From Acinetobacter sp. ANC 4169 (GTDB lineage Bacteria; Pseudomonadota; Gammaproteobacteria; Pseudomonadales; Moraxellaceae): a stretch of DNA of 64,000 nucleotides. The notes beneath the pieces are model-generated. The model was not told the DNA's origin. It did not search any database and saw only the letters and a program-made list of their open reading frames with translations. Where the stretch lies: positions 62,001 through 126,000 of the forward strand of contig NZ_NEGE01000008.1 in NCBI RefSeq assembly GCF_002135355.1. The letters run 5' to 3'. The position numbers and the translations under genes are program-made. Below, piece after piece: positions 34,837 through 42,532 of the stretch (the first letter of the stretch is position 1; each line of letters begins with the position of its first letter).

Positions 34837-35712
34837 CTATGATTTTTTGGAATCCCGATTTCTGGGCCCTGAGCCACCTTTACTAAACTTCCGCATTCCC
34901 TTCAAAGGAGCTCTTAAGTATTGGTCATTCTTCTCTAAATCAGCTAAATAACCTATTGCTTTTAACGCGTTCCCTACCTCTTTAGAGTTACGCCTTTCAA
35001 TCATTCCAATACCTAACTGATTCAAACCCCAATAATACTTTTTATGCTCAGCTTGATTGCAGTTATAAAACTGTCCACACCCTCCTGTAATTTTATCTTT
35101 CCACAATTCACCAATGCACTGTCCTAAGTAAGAATCTCGATTACGCAAAGAACCGTTATATATCAGCAACAGATGACAATGATACCCTCTGCTTTTTCCA
35201 CCCTGCTCTAGACGATAAACATACCCGACCTGATCCTTAAAAATAGTATCCTTATCTTGAATGCGACTAACCAACTTCTCAATATCACGATTGAACTTAC
35301 CTATACTCGGTTGTGACAAAGCCTTGTATGACAGATCAACTCTTACCAAGAGTAGCTTACGATGTCGATCTAACAGCTCATTAAAATATTTTTTTAAACT
35401 TCTTTGGTTATCTCGAATCTGATCAATGAATCCATCCAAGAAGCTTTCCTGCTTTTCAGCCAACTCACGCTGTAAGCATTGAAATACGCTCTTACTTTCA
35501 AAAATCTCCTGATCCTCACAAGAAATATTTTCAGGGAGCAGATTGAAATAGGCTTCTACTAAAGGGCTGTATGTACAGTCTGGATTGTGAACAGCTCTTG
35601 CTTTGCTTTTAAGTGTATCAAAGTCAAATTGGAAATCATTCCAGCGGTATTTTCTTCTAGATACCTTAAGCATGAAGTTTTCAATATCAAGTAAGGTTTG
35701 TGCTTCGTTCAC
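34837..35712 (-). CDS. Inovirus-Gp2-type/YagK-YfjJ replication protein
   Basis: This 291-residue protein starts at GTG 35712 with AGGA about nine bases upstream. The YagK/YfjJ (inovirus Gp2) domain is recognisable: LLLVRVDLSYK (about 120), then GYHCHLLLIYNG (about 181-192) with the H-x-H metal motif of HUH-type nucleases, and YWGLNQLGIG and ALKAIGYLADLEKND later. Gp2-like proteins nick and initiate rolling-circle replication of filamentous phages; on integrative islands they probably support autonomous replication after excision. The basic C-terminus ends KFSKGGSGPRNRDSKKS. An inverted repeat lies just upstream of the start. Confidence 0.8.
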   Translation of the reverse strand: MNEAQTLLDIENFMLKVSRRKYRWNDFQFDFDTLKSKARAVHNPDCTYSPLVEAYFNLLPENISCEDQEIFESKSVFQCLQRELAEKQESFLDGFIDQIRDNQRSLKKYFNELLDRHRKLLLVRVDLSYKALSQPSIGKFNRDIEKLVSRIQDKDTIFKDQVGYVYRLEQGGKSRGYHCHLLLIYNGSLRNRDSYLGQCIGELWKDKITGGCGQFYNCNQAEHKKYYWGLNQLGIGMIERRNSKEVGNALKAIGYLADLEKNDQYLRAPLKGMRKFSKGGSGPRNRDSKKS

Positions 35713-35720
35713 GAATGTAT

Positions 35721-35748
35721 TTCCTATGTTAGGTGAAAGACATAGGAA
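35721..35748. promoter_or_regulatory. Inverted repeat at the replication-gene start
   Basis: TTCCTATGT (35721-35729) and ACATAGGAA (35740-35748) form a perfect 9-bp inverted repeat separated by ten bases, nine bases upstream of the GTG start. It overlaps the ribosome site, so it can mask translation as mRNA hairpin, or serve as a nick/initiation hairpin or protein operator. Confidence 0.5.
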
Positions 35749-35800
35749 TCACTGCTCAGTATTTTTTACACATGAACGTAAGCATTGAACTCAATAAAAA

Positions 35801-35829
35801 AACCTTCATCATTTGGAGTGATGAAGGTT
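35801..35829 (-). terminator. Terminator downstream of the 865-residue gene
   Basis: AACCTTCATCA and TGATGAAGGTT form an 11-bp stem; on the - strand it is followed by TTTTTTTATTGAG. It lies about 175 bases beyond the 865-residue gene's stop and before the replication gene. Confidence 0.75.
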
Positions 35830-36003
35830 GATTAAGAAGATTAAGTATTTAATAAATAGAATATATATTAAATATATATCCTAGTCAGATTAACTCAAAA
35901 TGTACTCACTAGACTTCTCATAAAATTCAAAACGCTGCTTCTATAGCAAGCTGTCGAAACTCTACAAATTATCCTATTTTTATAGAAAAGATTGAAGCGG
36001 AAG

Positions 36004-38601
36004 TTAGGTTTTTGTTTTTCTTAACTTTGCAGTTTTGCTGGAGCTCATTTTTACATTTTTTTTAATCAGCCATTTAGGGACTTTTTGATAGATCTCATCA
36101 TTGAGCACGTCTTGATAGACTGCAATTGGTGCAACATGGTTAATAAAAATTTTTGCTAATTTATAATGTGTTGTTTCTAGTATGAGTTGCTCATAATTTA
36201 ACTCTGGAACTGAATGAATCAATCTCAATTGCTTAACGACTCCATCAATGCTACTGACGCTAGTCTTTTCCAGACTATAGGTATCACACGATTTCTGCCA
36301 TGCTATGGATAAAGCATCTATTAAATTTGGACAATGAATTAAAACCTGGGCTTTAAATATAAATACAACATTGGCCGCAAACCCGATAATTTTATTGGAC
36401 TTACTTCTCTCTATACCTTCCCAATACCCCAAATATCCTGTGATGAATGAAAAAGGTAAACTTTTTTTATTTATCTGCAACATATTTGAGAAAATTTTAG
36501 ATAGGTCTTGTTGCGTAATCCTGTCTTTTGATTGCTCGGAGAATAAACATCGAATGATCACAACATCTTGCCGCATTGCAAAGCGCAACATTTCTTTAAC
36601 CTTAATCAAACGTGTCTTATGCCTTTGCATGTGAAGCAAATGGAGTGTTTGATCCGCGCCTTCATTATTTATTATCTGTTGGGTATTGATAGACCGCTGA
36701 GGAGCAGCGTCATCAATGATCAATGAGTTAGTTGAATCTTTACTACCGATTCTTAAGGTTGAACTTCTATTCACTTCCATTTCAATCACATCTTTCTCAA
36801 CCTTTTCCTTAAATTCTGGCTTAGAAGGCAAAACTGACTGGTTTATTTTTATTATTTTTTTAGGATGAAAAAACAACATCTCTGTAAATTGATACTCTGC
36901 CAATAATCTATCTATCTTTTTTTGATTTTTTTCTGAATCCAAATCCAAATATAAAAAATGCTGTAGCAATCCTGAACTATAAGTATCATCAATTTGGTTA
37001 CGGAAGACTGAAAAAAAGTGCCCCAATGTTTTACTGACTATTTTCCCTTCCAACTTCACCTCAAGCTCAGCCAATAATTCAGTCTGTTTAAGTATTTCAG
37101 CAAACTGAAGCAAGTGACGAGATGTCACATGCTCAAAAGATACAGGGGAATGCCATCTTTTAATACGATAGTCTGTATCAATGGGATGAAAACCTAAAAG
37201 GCTAGATTCCATAAATGTTAGAATAAAAATTTCAACTTTAATGGCTAATTCAGTAAATTTAGACAACCCCCAAATCGCCATCTGCTCAGCAACAATCATT
37301 GAAGCCTGAATCAAGTATTCCTTAGAATTTTCAGACAAATGCTTCTGATCCCAAATCAGTTTAGTTCTAGAGCAATGCAATATATTCCATAAACTTTGAT
37401 AATTATCCAATGCATTACATTCCAGCCAGATTATTTCTTGCTTCGGCAATGTTCTCCTTTTTGATTCTTGCTGTCGTGGAGCCCCATTCAATAAGTTAAC
37501 TACATCTGATAAAAATTTTGTATTATCGATATTCTCAGACCTTTGTTTAGAAGCGATGTGAATAGGACTCAATCTGCCAAAATTTAATAAATTTTCAGTT
37601 AAGCCAAAAACAAGATGATGTATAAGCTCGCTGCTAGCATTCTCAGTATTGATCACAAAAAGTTTGTCATTACTCATAGATGAGTCAAGCAATCTAAATT
37701 TATCATTTAGAGATCCAACATCAATCCTTAAACTTTTAGATGATGAGTTCTCTATTTCTTCCCGAATGACTCTTTCTATATTTAGTGCAATATTATTTTC
37801 ATTAGTAGATGCAGACTTATTTTGTACAAGACAAACAACGTAATAGCTTTGCCAATTTTTTGCGAAAGAACAATCGACTGCCATCACATACTTTATTTCG
37901 CGCAACCGACCAAAATTTTCAAAAAGATTGATCATATGCTTCAAATCAAAGTCATCGGCCTGGTTTGAGTAAACTGTGACTTTAAAAGCAACTACATAGA
38001 GAAACCCAACTTGAGCAAGGAGCGATTCAATTTGTGGATAAATTTCTTCCCTAAAAAAGACAGAATACTGATTAACCTCTTTTTTTAAATCAAATTGCAA
38101 GCCTTTTAGAGGTGATTGACTTTTAGCCACACGCCATTCGATATATTTTTTTAAAAAAGCCTCAGCAAAACCATCCGCTGAAAATGGAAAAAATCTAGTT
38201 TCATCTTTGTAGTTGCTCTGCGAGTTCTGAAAAGCAATCACCTCACGCCGACTTTGAACTCTCTGAACAAAATAATTAAATTCATGACACTCAAAAAACT
38301 CATCATCAGGATGCCTAATATCATTTAGCTTTGGAAATACTTTTACTTGCTTCAAAGCCTCCAATAGTGCACTGACACCCTGATGCCTCAAGTGCTGATC
38401 AAGCTCACACACTCCATTATCCAAGCTTCGTATTAAATATGGAACCGCAGTATCTAATAGTGCATAAACAGCTATTGCAGGACTGTAAGAGTTTTTTTCA
38501 CTACCGCTTATTTCATCTGAAAAATATAATTCTTTATATAAAATATCTAACTGCTTAAAAAATTTCTTTTTTTCTTTAATAAATCTAGTTTCAATACTCA
38601 T
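36004..38601 (-). CDS. Unrecognised 865-residue island protein
   Basis: The protein is soluble and AT-rich in codon use, with Lys-rich C-terminus (VKMSSSKTAKLRKTKT) suggesting nucleic-acid contact. Two separate regions, about 198-275 and 672-772, show the beta-strand/helix/beta layout of the Gp2-type replication domain encoded next door (FLYVVAFKVTVYS ... WQSYYVVCLVQNKSAS; DVVIIRCLFSEQ ... GFAANVVFIFKAQ), but without the H-x-H metal motif. That similarity is my own visual comparison and is unproven. The centre is helical. It has no clear ribosome site and lies between the integrase and the replication protein. Confidence 0.75.
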   Translation of the reverse strand: MSIETRFIKEKKKFFKQLDILYKELYFSDEISGSEKNSYSPAIAVYALLDTAVPYLIRSLDNGVCELDQHLRHQGVSALLEALKQVKVFPKLNDIRHPDDEFFECHEFNYFVQRVQSRREVIAFQNSQSNYKDETRFFPFSADGFAEAFLKKYIEWRVAKSQSPLKGLQFDLKKEVNQYSVFFREEIYPQIESLLAQVGFLYVVAFKVTVYSNQADDFDLKHMINLFENFGRLREIKYVMAVDCSFAKNWQSYYVVCLVQNKSASTNENNIALNIERVIREEIENSSSKSLRIDVGSLNDKFRLLDSSMSNDKLFVINTENASSELIHHLVFGLTENLLNFGRLSPIHIASKQRSENIDNTKFLSDVVNLLNGAPRQQESKRRTLPKQEIIWLECNALDNYQSLWNILHCSRTKLIWDQKHLSENSKEYLIQASMIVAEQMAIWGLSKFTELAIKVEIFILTFMESSLLGFHPIDTDYRIKRWHSPVSFEHVTSRHLLQFAEILKQTELLAELEVKLEGKIVSKTLGHFFSVFRNQIDDTYSSGLLQHFLYLDLDSEKNQKKIDRLLAEYQFTEMLFFHPKKIIKINQSVLPSKPEFKEKVEKDVIEMEVNRSSTLRIGSKDSTNSLIIDDAAPQRSINTQQIINNEGADQTLHLLHMQRHKTRLIKVKEMLRFAMRQDVVIIRCLFSEQSKDRITQQDLSKIFSNMLQINKKSLPFSFITGYLGYWEGIERSKSNKIIGFAANVVFIFKAQVLIHCPNLIDALSIAWQKSCDTYSLEKTSVSSIDGVVKQLRLIHSVPELNYEQLILETTHYKLAKIFINHVAPIAVYQDVLNDEIYQKVPKWLIKKNVKMSSSKTAKLRKTKT

Positions 38602-38795
38602 TTTTCAAACTTAAGCTATTGTTTTAAATTTAAATACAACAATATATGATACAAGTTTAGAACTCAATATTTTTTCAAAAAAATCAATTTTAATCATAGA
38701 AAAAACGGCAATAAATATATAAATTTAAGCCGCCTTATCTAGCCAATAAAATCAATATATTTTTGAGTTTTAAGCTATATGCACGCGAAAAAAAA

Positions 38796-38822
38796 CCACG
38801 CATCAAAGCGTGGTTTTTTTTA
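38796..38822 (-). terminator. Terminator after the integrase gene
   Basis: AACCACGC and GCGTGGTT form a strong stem with a short ATCAAA loop, with A- and T-tracts on both sides (38788-38795 and 38814-38822), so it works in both directions. It lies 13 bases beyond the integrase stop. Confidence 0.85.
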
Positions 38823-38834
38823 TATTGTAGTCAG

Positions 38835-39971
38835 TTAACTTAACCACTCCTTTACTTTCTCCCCATACCACTCCATGAGCTTTACACGCTCATCCCAATA
38901 CTGTGCTCGGTTATACGCAGAACGAATTCTATTCTGTGGCACATGGGCAAGCTGACGCTCAATTGCATCAGGATTGAATAAATTTGATTCATTTAACACA
39001 GTACTGAATAGCGATCTAAATCCATGTGTTGTCATTCGACCTGCATAACCAGAACGCTTAATCACTGCCAAAATTGATTCACTACGCATAGGCTCTTTGT
39101 TATTTAAACGATGTGGAAATAGCAAGTCTTGGTTATGTGTCAAACGTAGTGCTTGGAGCTCATCAATCATCATGTCTGTTAATGGTACACGATGGGGTAA
39201 ACCGTTCTTCATACGCTCAGAGGGGATGTCCCATTTACGTTCTTCTAGGTCAAACTCATCCCAACTTGCCTGTAGTAATTCACTGACTCGAACGCCTGTA
39301 AGCATGATCAAAATAATTGCATGATGCGTTTGCGCATCGGCAGGATAAGCTTTAATACGTCTAAGAAATTCAGGCATTTCACTTTCAGGTAGTGAAGCCA
39401 AATTCTTCACTTTTTTATTCTTAAGTGCATAAACTAAATCACTTGCAGGATTGTCATATCGATAGCCATGTGCAATGGCATACTTCATCACCATGCCACA
39501 ACGGGATAACGTGCGTTTAGCAACTTCAGTAGATCCTCTTGCCTCAATCTTTTTGATGATCTGCAAGATATCTGGTGCTTTAATCTGATTGATTCGTTTA
39601 TTGGCAAGCGTACCGTTGAGCTCATCTAAAGAAGCTCGTACATTACTAATATGTTTAGATGACCAAGTTTCTCTTTGATTCTCAAACCAGTCCTCAGCCA
39701 CTTCTTTAAAAAACGGCTTAATGTCTTCGTATAAGACAGACTTGGAATGTTTGTATTTGAGTTCAAGTGCAAGCTCCCTTGCTTTCTTTAAACTCATGTC
39801 AGGATATGGACCAAGCGACTCTGACTTACGTTCACCATGAACGGTATAACGTACATTCCAATATTTTTGTCCTGCAGGAGTCACAAGAAGTGAAAGACCA
39901 TTCTCATCTGACAGACGGTAACGCTTATCTTGTGGTTGCGCTTTTCTGCATTCCGTATCTGTGAGTTTCAT
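38835..39971 (-). CDS. int: P4-type tyrosine recombinase (integrase)
   Basis: This 378-residue protein has an N-terminal DUF4102 arm-binding domain (MKLTDTECRKAQPQDKRYRL), a core-binding domain (about 95-180) and a catalytic domain. The catalytic arginine lies in IMLTGVRVSELL (about 228), HGFRSLF (about 318) supplies the His-x-x-Arg, and LAHVPQNRIRSAYNRAQYWD (about 339-358) holds the His and the nucleophilic Tyr. All catalytic positions seem present, so it should be active. It sits 185 bases from the tmRNA 3' end, where such integrases commonly insert. Confidence 0.95.
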   Translation of the reverse strand: MKLTDTECRKAQPQDKRYRLSDENGLSLLVTPAGQKYWNVRYTVHGERKSESLGPYPDMSLKKARELALELKYKHSKSVLYEDIKPFFKEVAEDWFENQRETWSSKHISNVRASLDELNGTLANKRINQIKAPDILQIIKKIEARGSTEVAKRTLSRCGMVMKYAIAHGYRYDNPASDLVYALKNKKVKNLASLPESEMPEFLRRIKAYPADAQTHHAIILIMLTGVRVSELLQASWDEFDLEERKWDIPSERMKNGLPHRVPLTDMMIDELQALRLTHNQDLLFPHRLNNKEPMRSESILAVIKRSGYAGRMTTHGFRSLFSTVLNESNLFNPDAIERQLAHVPQNRIRSAYNRAQYWDERVKLMEWYGEKVKEWLS

Positions 39972-39977
39972 CTGTGT

Positions 39978-40050
39978 TTACCCATTATCTAGACTAAAAA
40001 TAATTGGGTAAATTTTCCCAATAATTACCCACAAAAGGCAAAAATTGGGT
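39978..40050. promoter_or_regulatory. Iterated TTACCCA sites between integrase and attachment site
   Basis: TTACCCA occurs at 39978-39984, 40025-40031 and, inverted, at 40005-40011, with a partial inverted copy (TTGGGT) at 40045-40050. Iterated short sites between int and att are what arm-type integrase or excisionase sites look like; they also cover the int promoter, so autoregulation is plausible. Confidence 0.5.
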
Positions 40051-40087
40051 CACACAGCTTAGGACAGGATCGGACAATACAGCCAAT

Positions 40088-40124
40088 AAAAAAGCCCTTA
40101 AACATTGAATTTAAGGGCTTTTTT
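40088..40124. terminator. Terminator of ssrA
   Basis: AAAGCCCTTAAA (40091-40102) and TTTAAGGGCTTT (40110-40121) form a 12-bp stem flanked by A- and T-tracts, 32 bases beyond the tmRNA 3' end on the - strand. It can act in both directions and so shields the tmRNA from the island. Confidence 0.85.
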
Positions 40125-40155
40125 ACATTCAGTCAAACATCTCTGAATTGAATTT

Positions 40156-40187
40156 TGGTGGAGATGGCGGGAGTTGAACCCGCGTCC
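40156..40187. other. Presumed attachment site of the island (attR/attL) in ssrA
   Basis: The last 32 bases of ssrA (T arm and acceptor stem) lie directly beside the integrase region. Tyrosine integrases of this type commonly recombine in tRNA or tmRNA 3' ends and restore the gene. The exact core cannot be set without its partner copy, which I did not find in the window. Confidence 0.55.
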
Positions 40188-40514
40188 GCCAGCACTACGC
40201 TCGAGAATACTACATGCTTAGATATCGTCTATTGTTTTAACTCTTTGTGACCCGACGAACAGGGTACAAATCGCGATCCTCTAAGTTTAGTACAAAGCCC
40301 CGAGGCTTGGCTTTATACGGACTTGTGTGCGTGCGCTTCAGTCGGACTCTCTAACCACAAGTATTCGGAGAGGCGGACAAGCTGCCCTTAGGCAGCTAGA
40401 GCGTATGATTCGTCGTTTGCGACTAAAAAATGCAAATTTGATTTACGAGAGAAAATGCGCTCTCGACATGCATCTATGAGTTTCATCACCAGCGTCGAAG
40501 CCAGAAACATCCCC
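40156..40514 (-). ncRNA. ssrA: Transfer-messenger RNA (tmRNA)
   Basis: The 359-nt RNA runs from GGGGATGTTTCTGGCTTCGA (5' end at 40514) to CCA (complement of 40156-40158), with the tRNA-like acceptor and T arm GGTTCAACTCCCGCCATCTC at the 3' end. The tag reading frame at 40388-40420 encodes ANDESYALAA and a UAA stop, so with the tRNA alanine the degradation tag is AANDESYALAA. tmRNA with SmpB rescues stalled ribosomes. Its 3' end is the island's insertion site and remains intact. Confidence 0.97.
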
Positions 40515-40645
40515 AAAGTAGACCGCAATCATAACATAAATGTTCAAACCCGCAGTGCGTTTTTTAAACATTTACACAAACAGATGCGATTAATTCAATA
40601 ATTGCGCTAATATTTTATTTTTCAAGTCCTATAAAAGAAATAATT

Positions 40646-42130
40646 ATGAGCTTTTTACTTGCACTCGATCAGGGAACCACCTCCAGCCGTGCGATTATCT
40701 TTAATGAACAAGGAAAAGTTCAGGCAACAGCTCAACGTGAAACGCATATTTCTACCCCACATTCAGGCTGGGTTGAACAGGATGCCCAGGAAATCTGGAC
40801 TACACAAATTGCAGTTGTGCAGCAAGCCCTCGCCTCTGCCCGAATTCTTGCCAAAGACATCAAAGCCATTGGCCTGACCAACCAGCGTGAAACAACGGTA
40901 ATCTGGGATAAGCGTAATGGGAAACCGCTTGCCCCGGCCATTATCTGGCAAGACCGTCGTGCAACTGAATGGTGCAACCAGCTCCTGCAACAAAATTTGC
41001 AAGCGACTATCCAGCAAAAAACCGGTTTACTGATCGACCCTTATTTCAGTGCCGGTAAATTGGTCTGGTTACTGGAAAATGTAGCTGGCTTAGGTGAACT
41101 TGCCGAACAGGGTCATGTGGCTTTTGGTACGGTCGATAGCTGGTTGATGTGGAATTTAACCCAAGGTACAGAACATGTCATTGAAGCCAGCAATGCTTCA
41201 CGCACCATGCTGATGAATCTGCAAACTCAGTTCTGGGATGAAGAGCTGCTCGAGCTGTTTAATATTCCGCATTCGGTTTTGCCAAAAATTATTGCCTCGG
41301 ATACTTATATTGCCGACACTGCCACAGGTTTATTGGGAGCCAATATCCCGATTATGGGGATTTTAGGTGATCAGCAATCTGCCCTTTTTGGCCAATCTTG
41401 CTTCGAAGTCGGTACGGCAAAAAACACCTATGGCACTGGCTGCTTTATGCTGTTTAATACCGGCCATCAAGTTCAATTTAGCCAAAATAAATTACTCAGT
41501 ACACTGGCGTGGCAATGCCATGATCAAACCACTTATGCGCTGGAAGGCAGCGTGTTTATGGCGGGTGCCATCGTGCAATGGCTACGGGATGGTCTAGGCA
41601 TTATTCAAAATAGCAGCGAAGTTGAAAAACTGGCCGGACAGGTGAATGATACCGATGGTGTGGTTCTGGTGCCGGCTTTTACCGGACTCGGCGCGCCACA
41701 TTGGGACAGCGATGCCCGTGCCCTGCTCTGCGGGATGTCTCGCGGAACCAATAAAGCCCATATCGCCCGTGCAGCCTTGGAATCTATTGCGTTTCAGGTT
41801 TCCGATGTTTTAACCGCGATGCAATCCGACATTAGCCATCCTTTAAAAGAGTTACGCGTAGATGGTGGTGCCAGTCGCAATGACATGCTAATGCAATTCC
41901 AGGCCGATATACTCAATGTTCCGGTACTGCGTCCTAAAATGCTGGAATCGACTGCATGGGGCGCGGCGGCAATGGCAGGTTTAAAGGCAGGTGTATTTTC
42001 AAACTTGGATGAGATTGCGCAATCGTGGCAACTTGAACGAATATTTGAACCGCAGATGTCTGAAGATGAAAGACAAAGCCAGCTCAATAAATGGCAAACA
42101 GCACTGAAACGTGCCAAATCAGACTTATAA
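40646..42130 (+). CDS. glpK: Glycerol kinase
   Basis: This 494-residue FGGY-family protein catalyses ATP-dependent phosphorylation of glycerol to sn-glycerol 3-phosphate in the cytoplasm. It begins with the phosphate loop LLALDQGTTSSRAIIF. The substrate segment is NQRETTVIWDKRNGKPLAPA, followed by WQDRRATEWC, GILGDQQSALFGQ and the C-terminal FGGY signature VDGGASRNDMLMQFQADIL. Length and motifs are normal. No glpF, glpD or regulator is adjacent, so it stands alone here between ssrA and the emrAB operon. Its terminator has been split by an insertion (see 42150-42507). No clear ribosome site precedes the ATG. Confidence 0.98.
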   Translation: MSFLLALDQGTTSSRAIIFNEQGKVQATAQRETHISTPHSGWVEQDAQEIWTTQIAVVQQALASARILAKDIKAIGLTNQRETTVIWDKRNGKPLAPAIIWQDRRATEWCNQLLQQNLQATIQQKTGLLIDPYFSAGKLVWLLENVAGLGELAEQGHVAFGTVDSWLMWNLTQGTEHVIEASNASRTMLMNLQTQFWDEELLELFNIPHSVLPKIIASDTYIADTATGLLGANIPIMGILGDQQSALFGQSCFEVGTAKNTYGTGCFMLFNTGHQVQFSQNKLLSTLAWQCHDQTTYALEGSVFMAGAIVQWLRDGLGIIQNSSEVEKLAGQVNDTDGVVLVPAFTGLGAPHWDSDARALLCGMSRGTNKAHIARAALESIAFQVSDVLTAMQSDISHPLKELRVDGGASRNDMLMQFQADILNVPVLRPKMLESTAWGAAAMAGLKAGVFSNLDEIAQSWQLERIFEPQMSEDERQSQLNKWQTALKRAKSDL

Positions 42131-42149
42131 AATACGCTATAAAAAAACC

Positions 42150-42507
42150 GCTGAATGCAGTAATGCTGATCAGTTAAGGAGTTTCGAAATAGACTCTTTA
42201 GCTTTTTAGCAGTTAACGACGGAGTCTTACCGTTTTAAATCAAAGTTTTGCAGCTCATTTGTTACTTTGGTTTCGCCCAAATGAGAAGCACAGCTTCGCA
42301 AGAAAGGCATCTTGCGGAGTAATACTCCTCACCGCAAAACTCGTCAGCCACTATCAAGTAGCAAATTTATCGCAGAAACAATCATTTTTTAATGTAGTCC
42401 TGCCTCAAACAGTTGCGGATGACTTTTCCACATATCAACTACAGTCATGAATTTAAAAAAGAAAATACCAGTCAATTTCTTAACTGACTGGCATTAGCTG
42501 AATGCAG
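42150..42507. mobile_element. MITE-like insertion in the shared glpK/emrB terminator
   Basis: The 11-bp repeat GCTGAATGCAG flanks a 336-base insert (copies at 42150-42160 and 42497-42507). Removing insert and one copy restores AAAAAACCGCTG-AATG-CAGCGGTTTTTT, a perfect bidirectional terminator. The insert ends are imperfect inverted repeats: TAATGCTGATCAGTTAAGG at 42161 and TAATGCCAGTCAGTTAAGA on the opposite strand at 42496, 18 of 23 bases alike. No transposase frame is inside (a 63-codon frame at 42259-42450 has no recognisable motif), so it is non-autonomous. An 11-bp duplication is in the range of IS4-type elements. Confidence 0.8.
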
Positions 42508-42532
42508 CGGTTTTTTATTTTAGAATTTTCGA

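Larger units (their letters stand above)
18409..40155. mobile_element. Integrative genetic island at the tmRNA 3' end (left boundary uncertain)
   Basis: Integrase, AlpA, recombination directionality factor, YqaJ-type nuclease, DUF932 protein, Gp2-type replication protein and an immunity-like leader RNA form an island backbone from about 29100 to 39971. The right end is the tmRNA 3' terminus (40156). The defence genes from 18409 to 28858 are the likely cargo. I could not find a second copy of the tmRNA 3' sequence in the window, so the left end may be anywhere up to or beyond the window start. Confidence 0.6.

Noticed and set aside
40515..40560. Promoter of ssrA (TTGAAC and TATGAT on the - strand)
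   Set aside because: The spacing between the two hexamers is about eight bases, so they are not a normal pair; not listed.
42259..42450. 63-codon frame inside the insertion (MLLWFRPNEKHSFARKASCG)
   Set aside because: No transposase motif, no ribosome site and no recognised similarity; considered non-coding content of a non-autonomous element.
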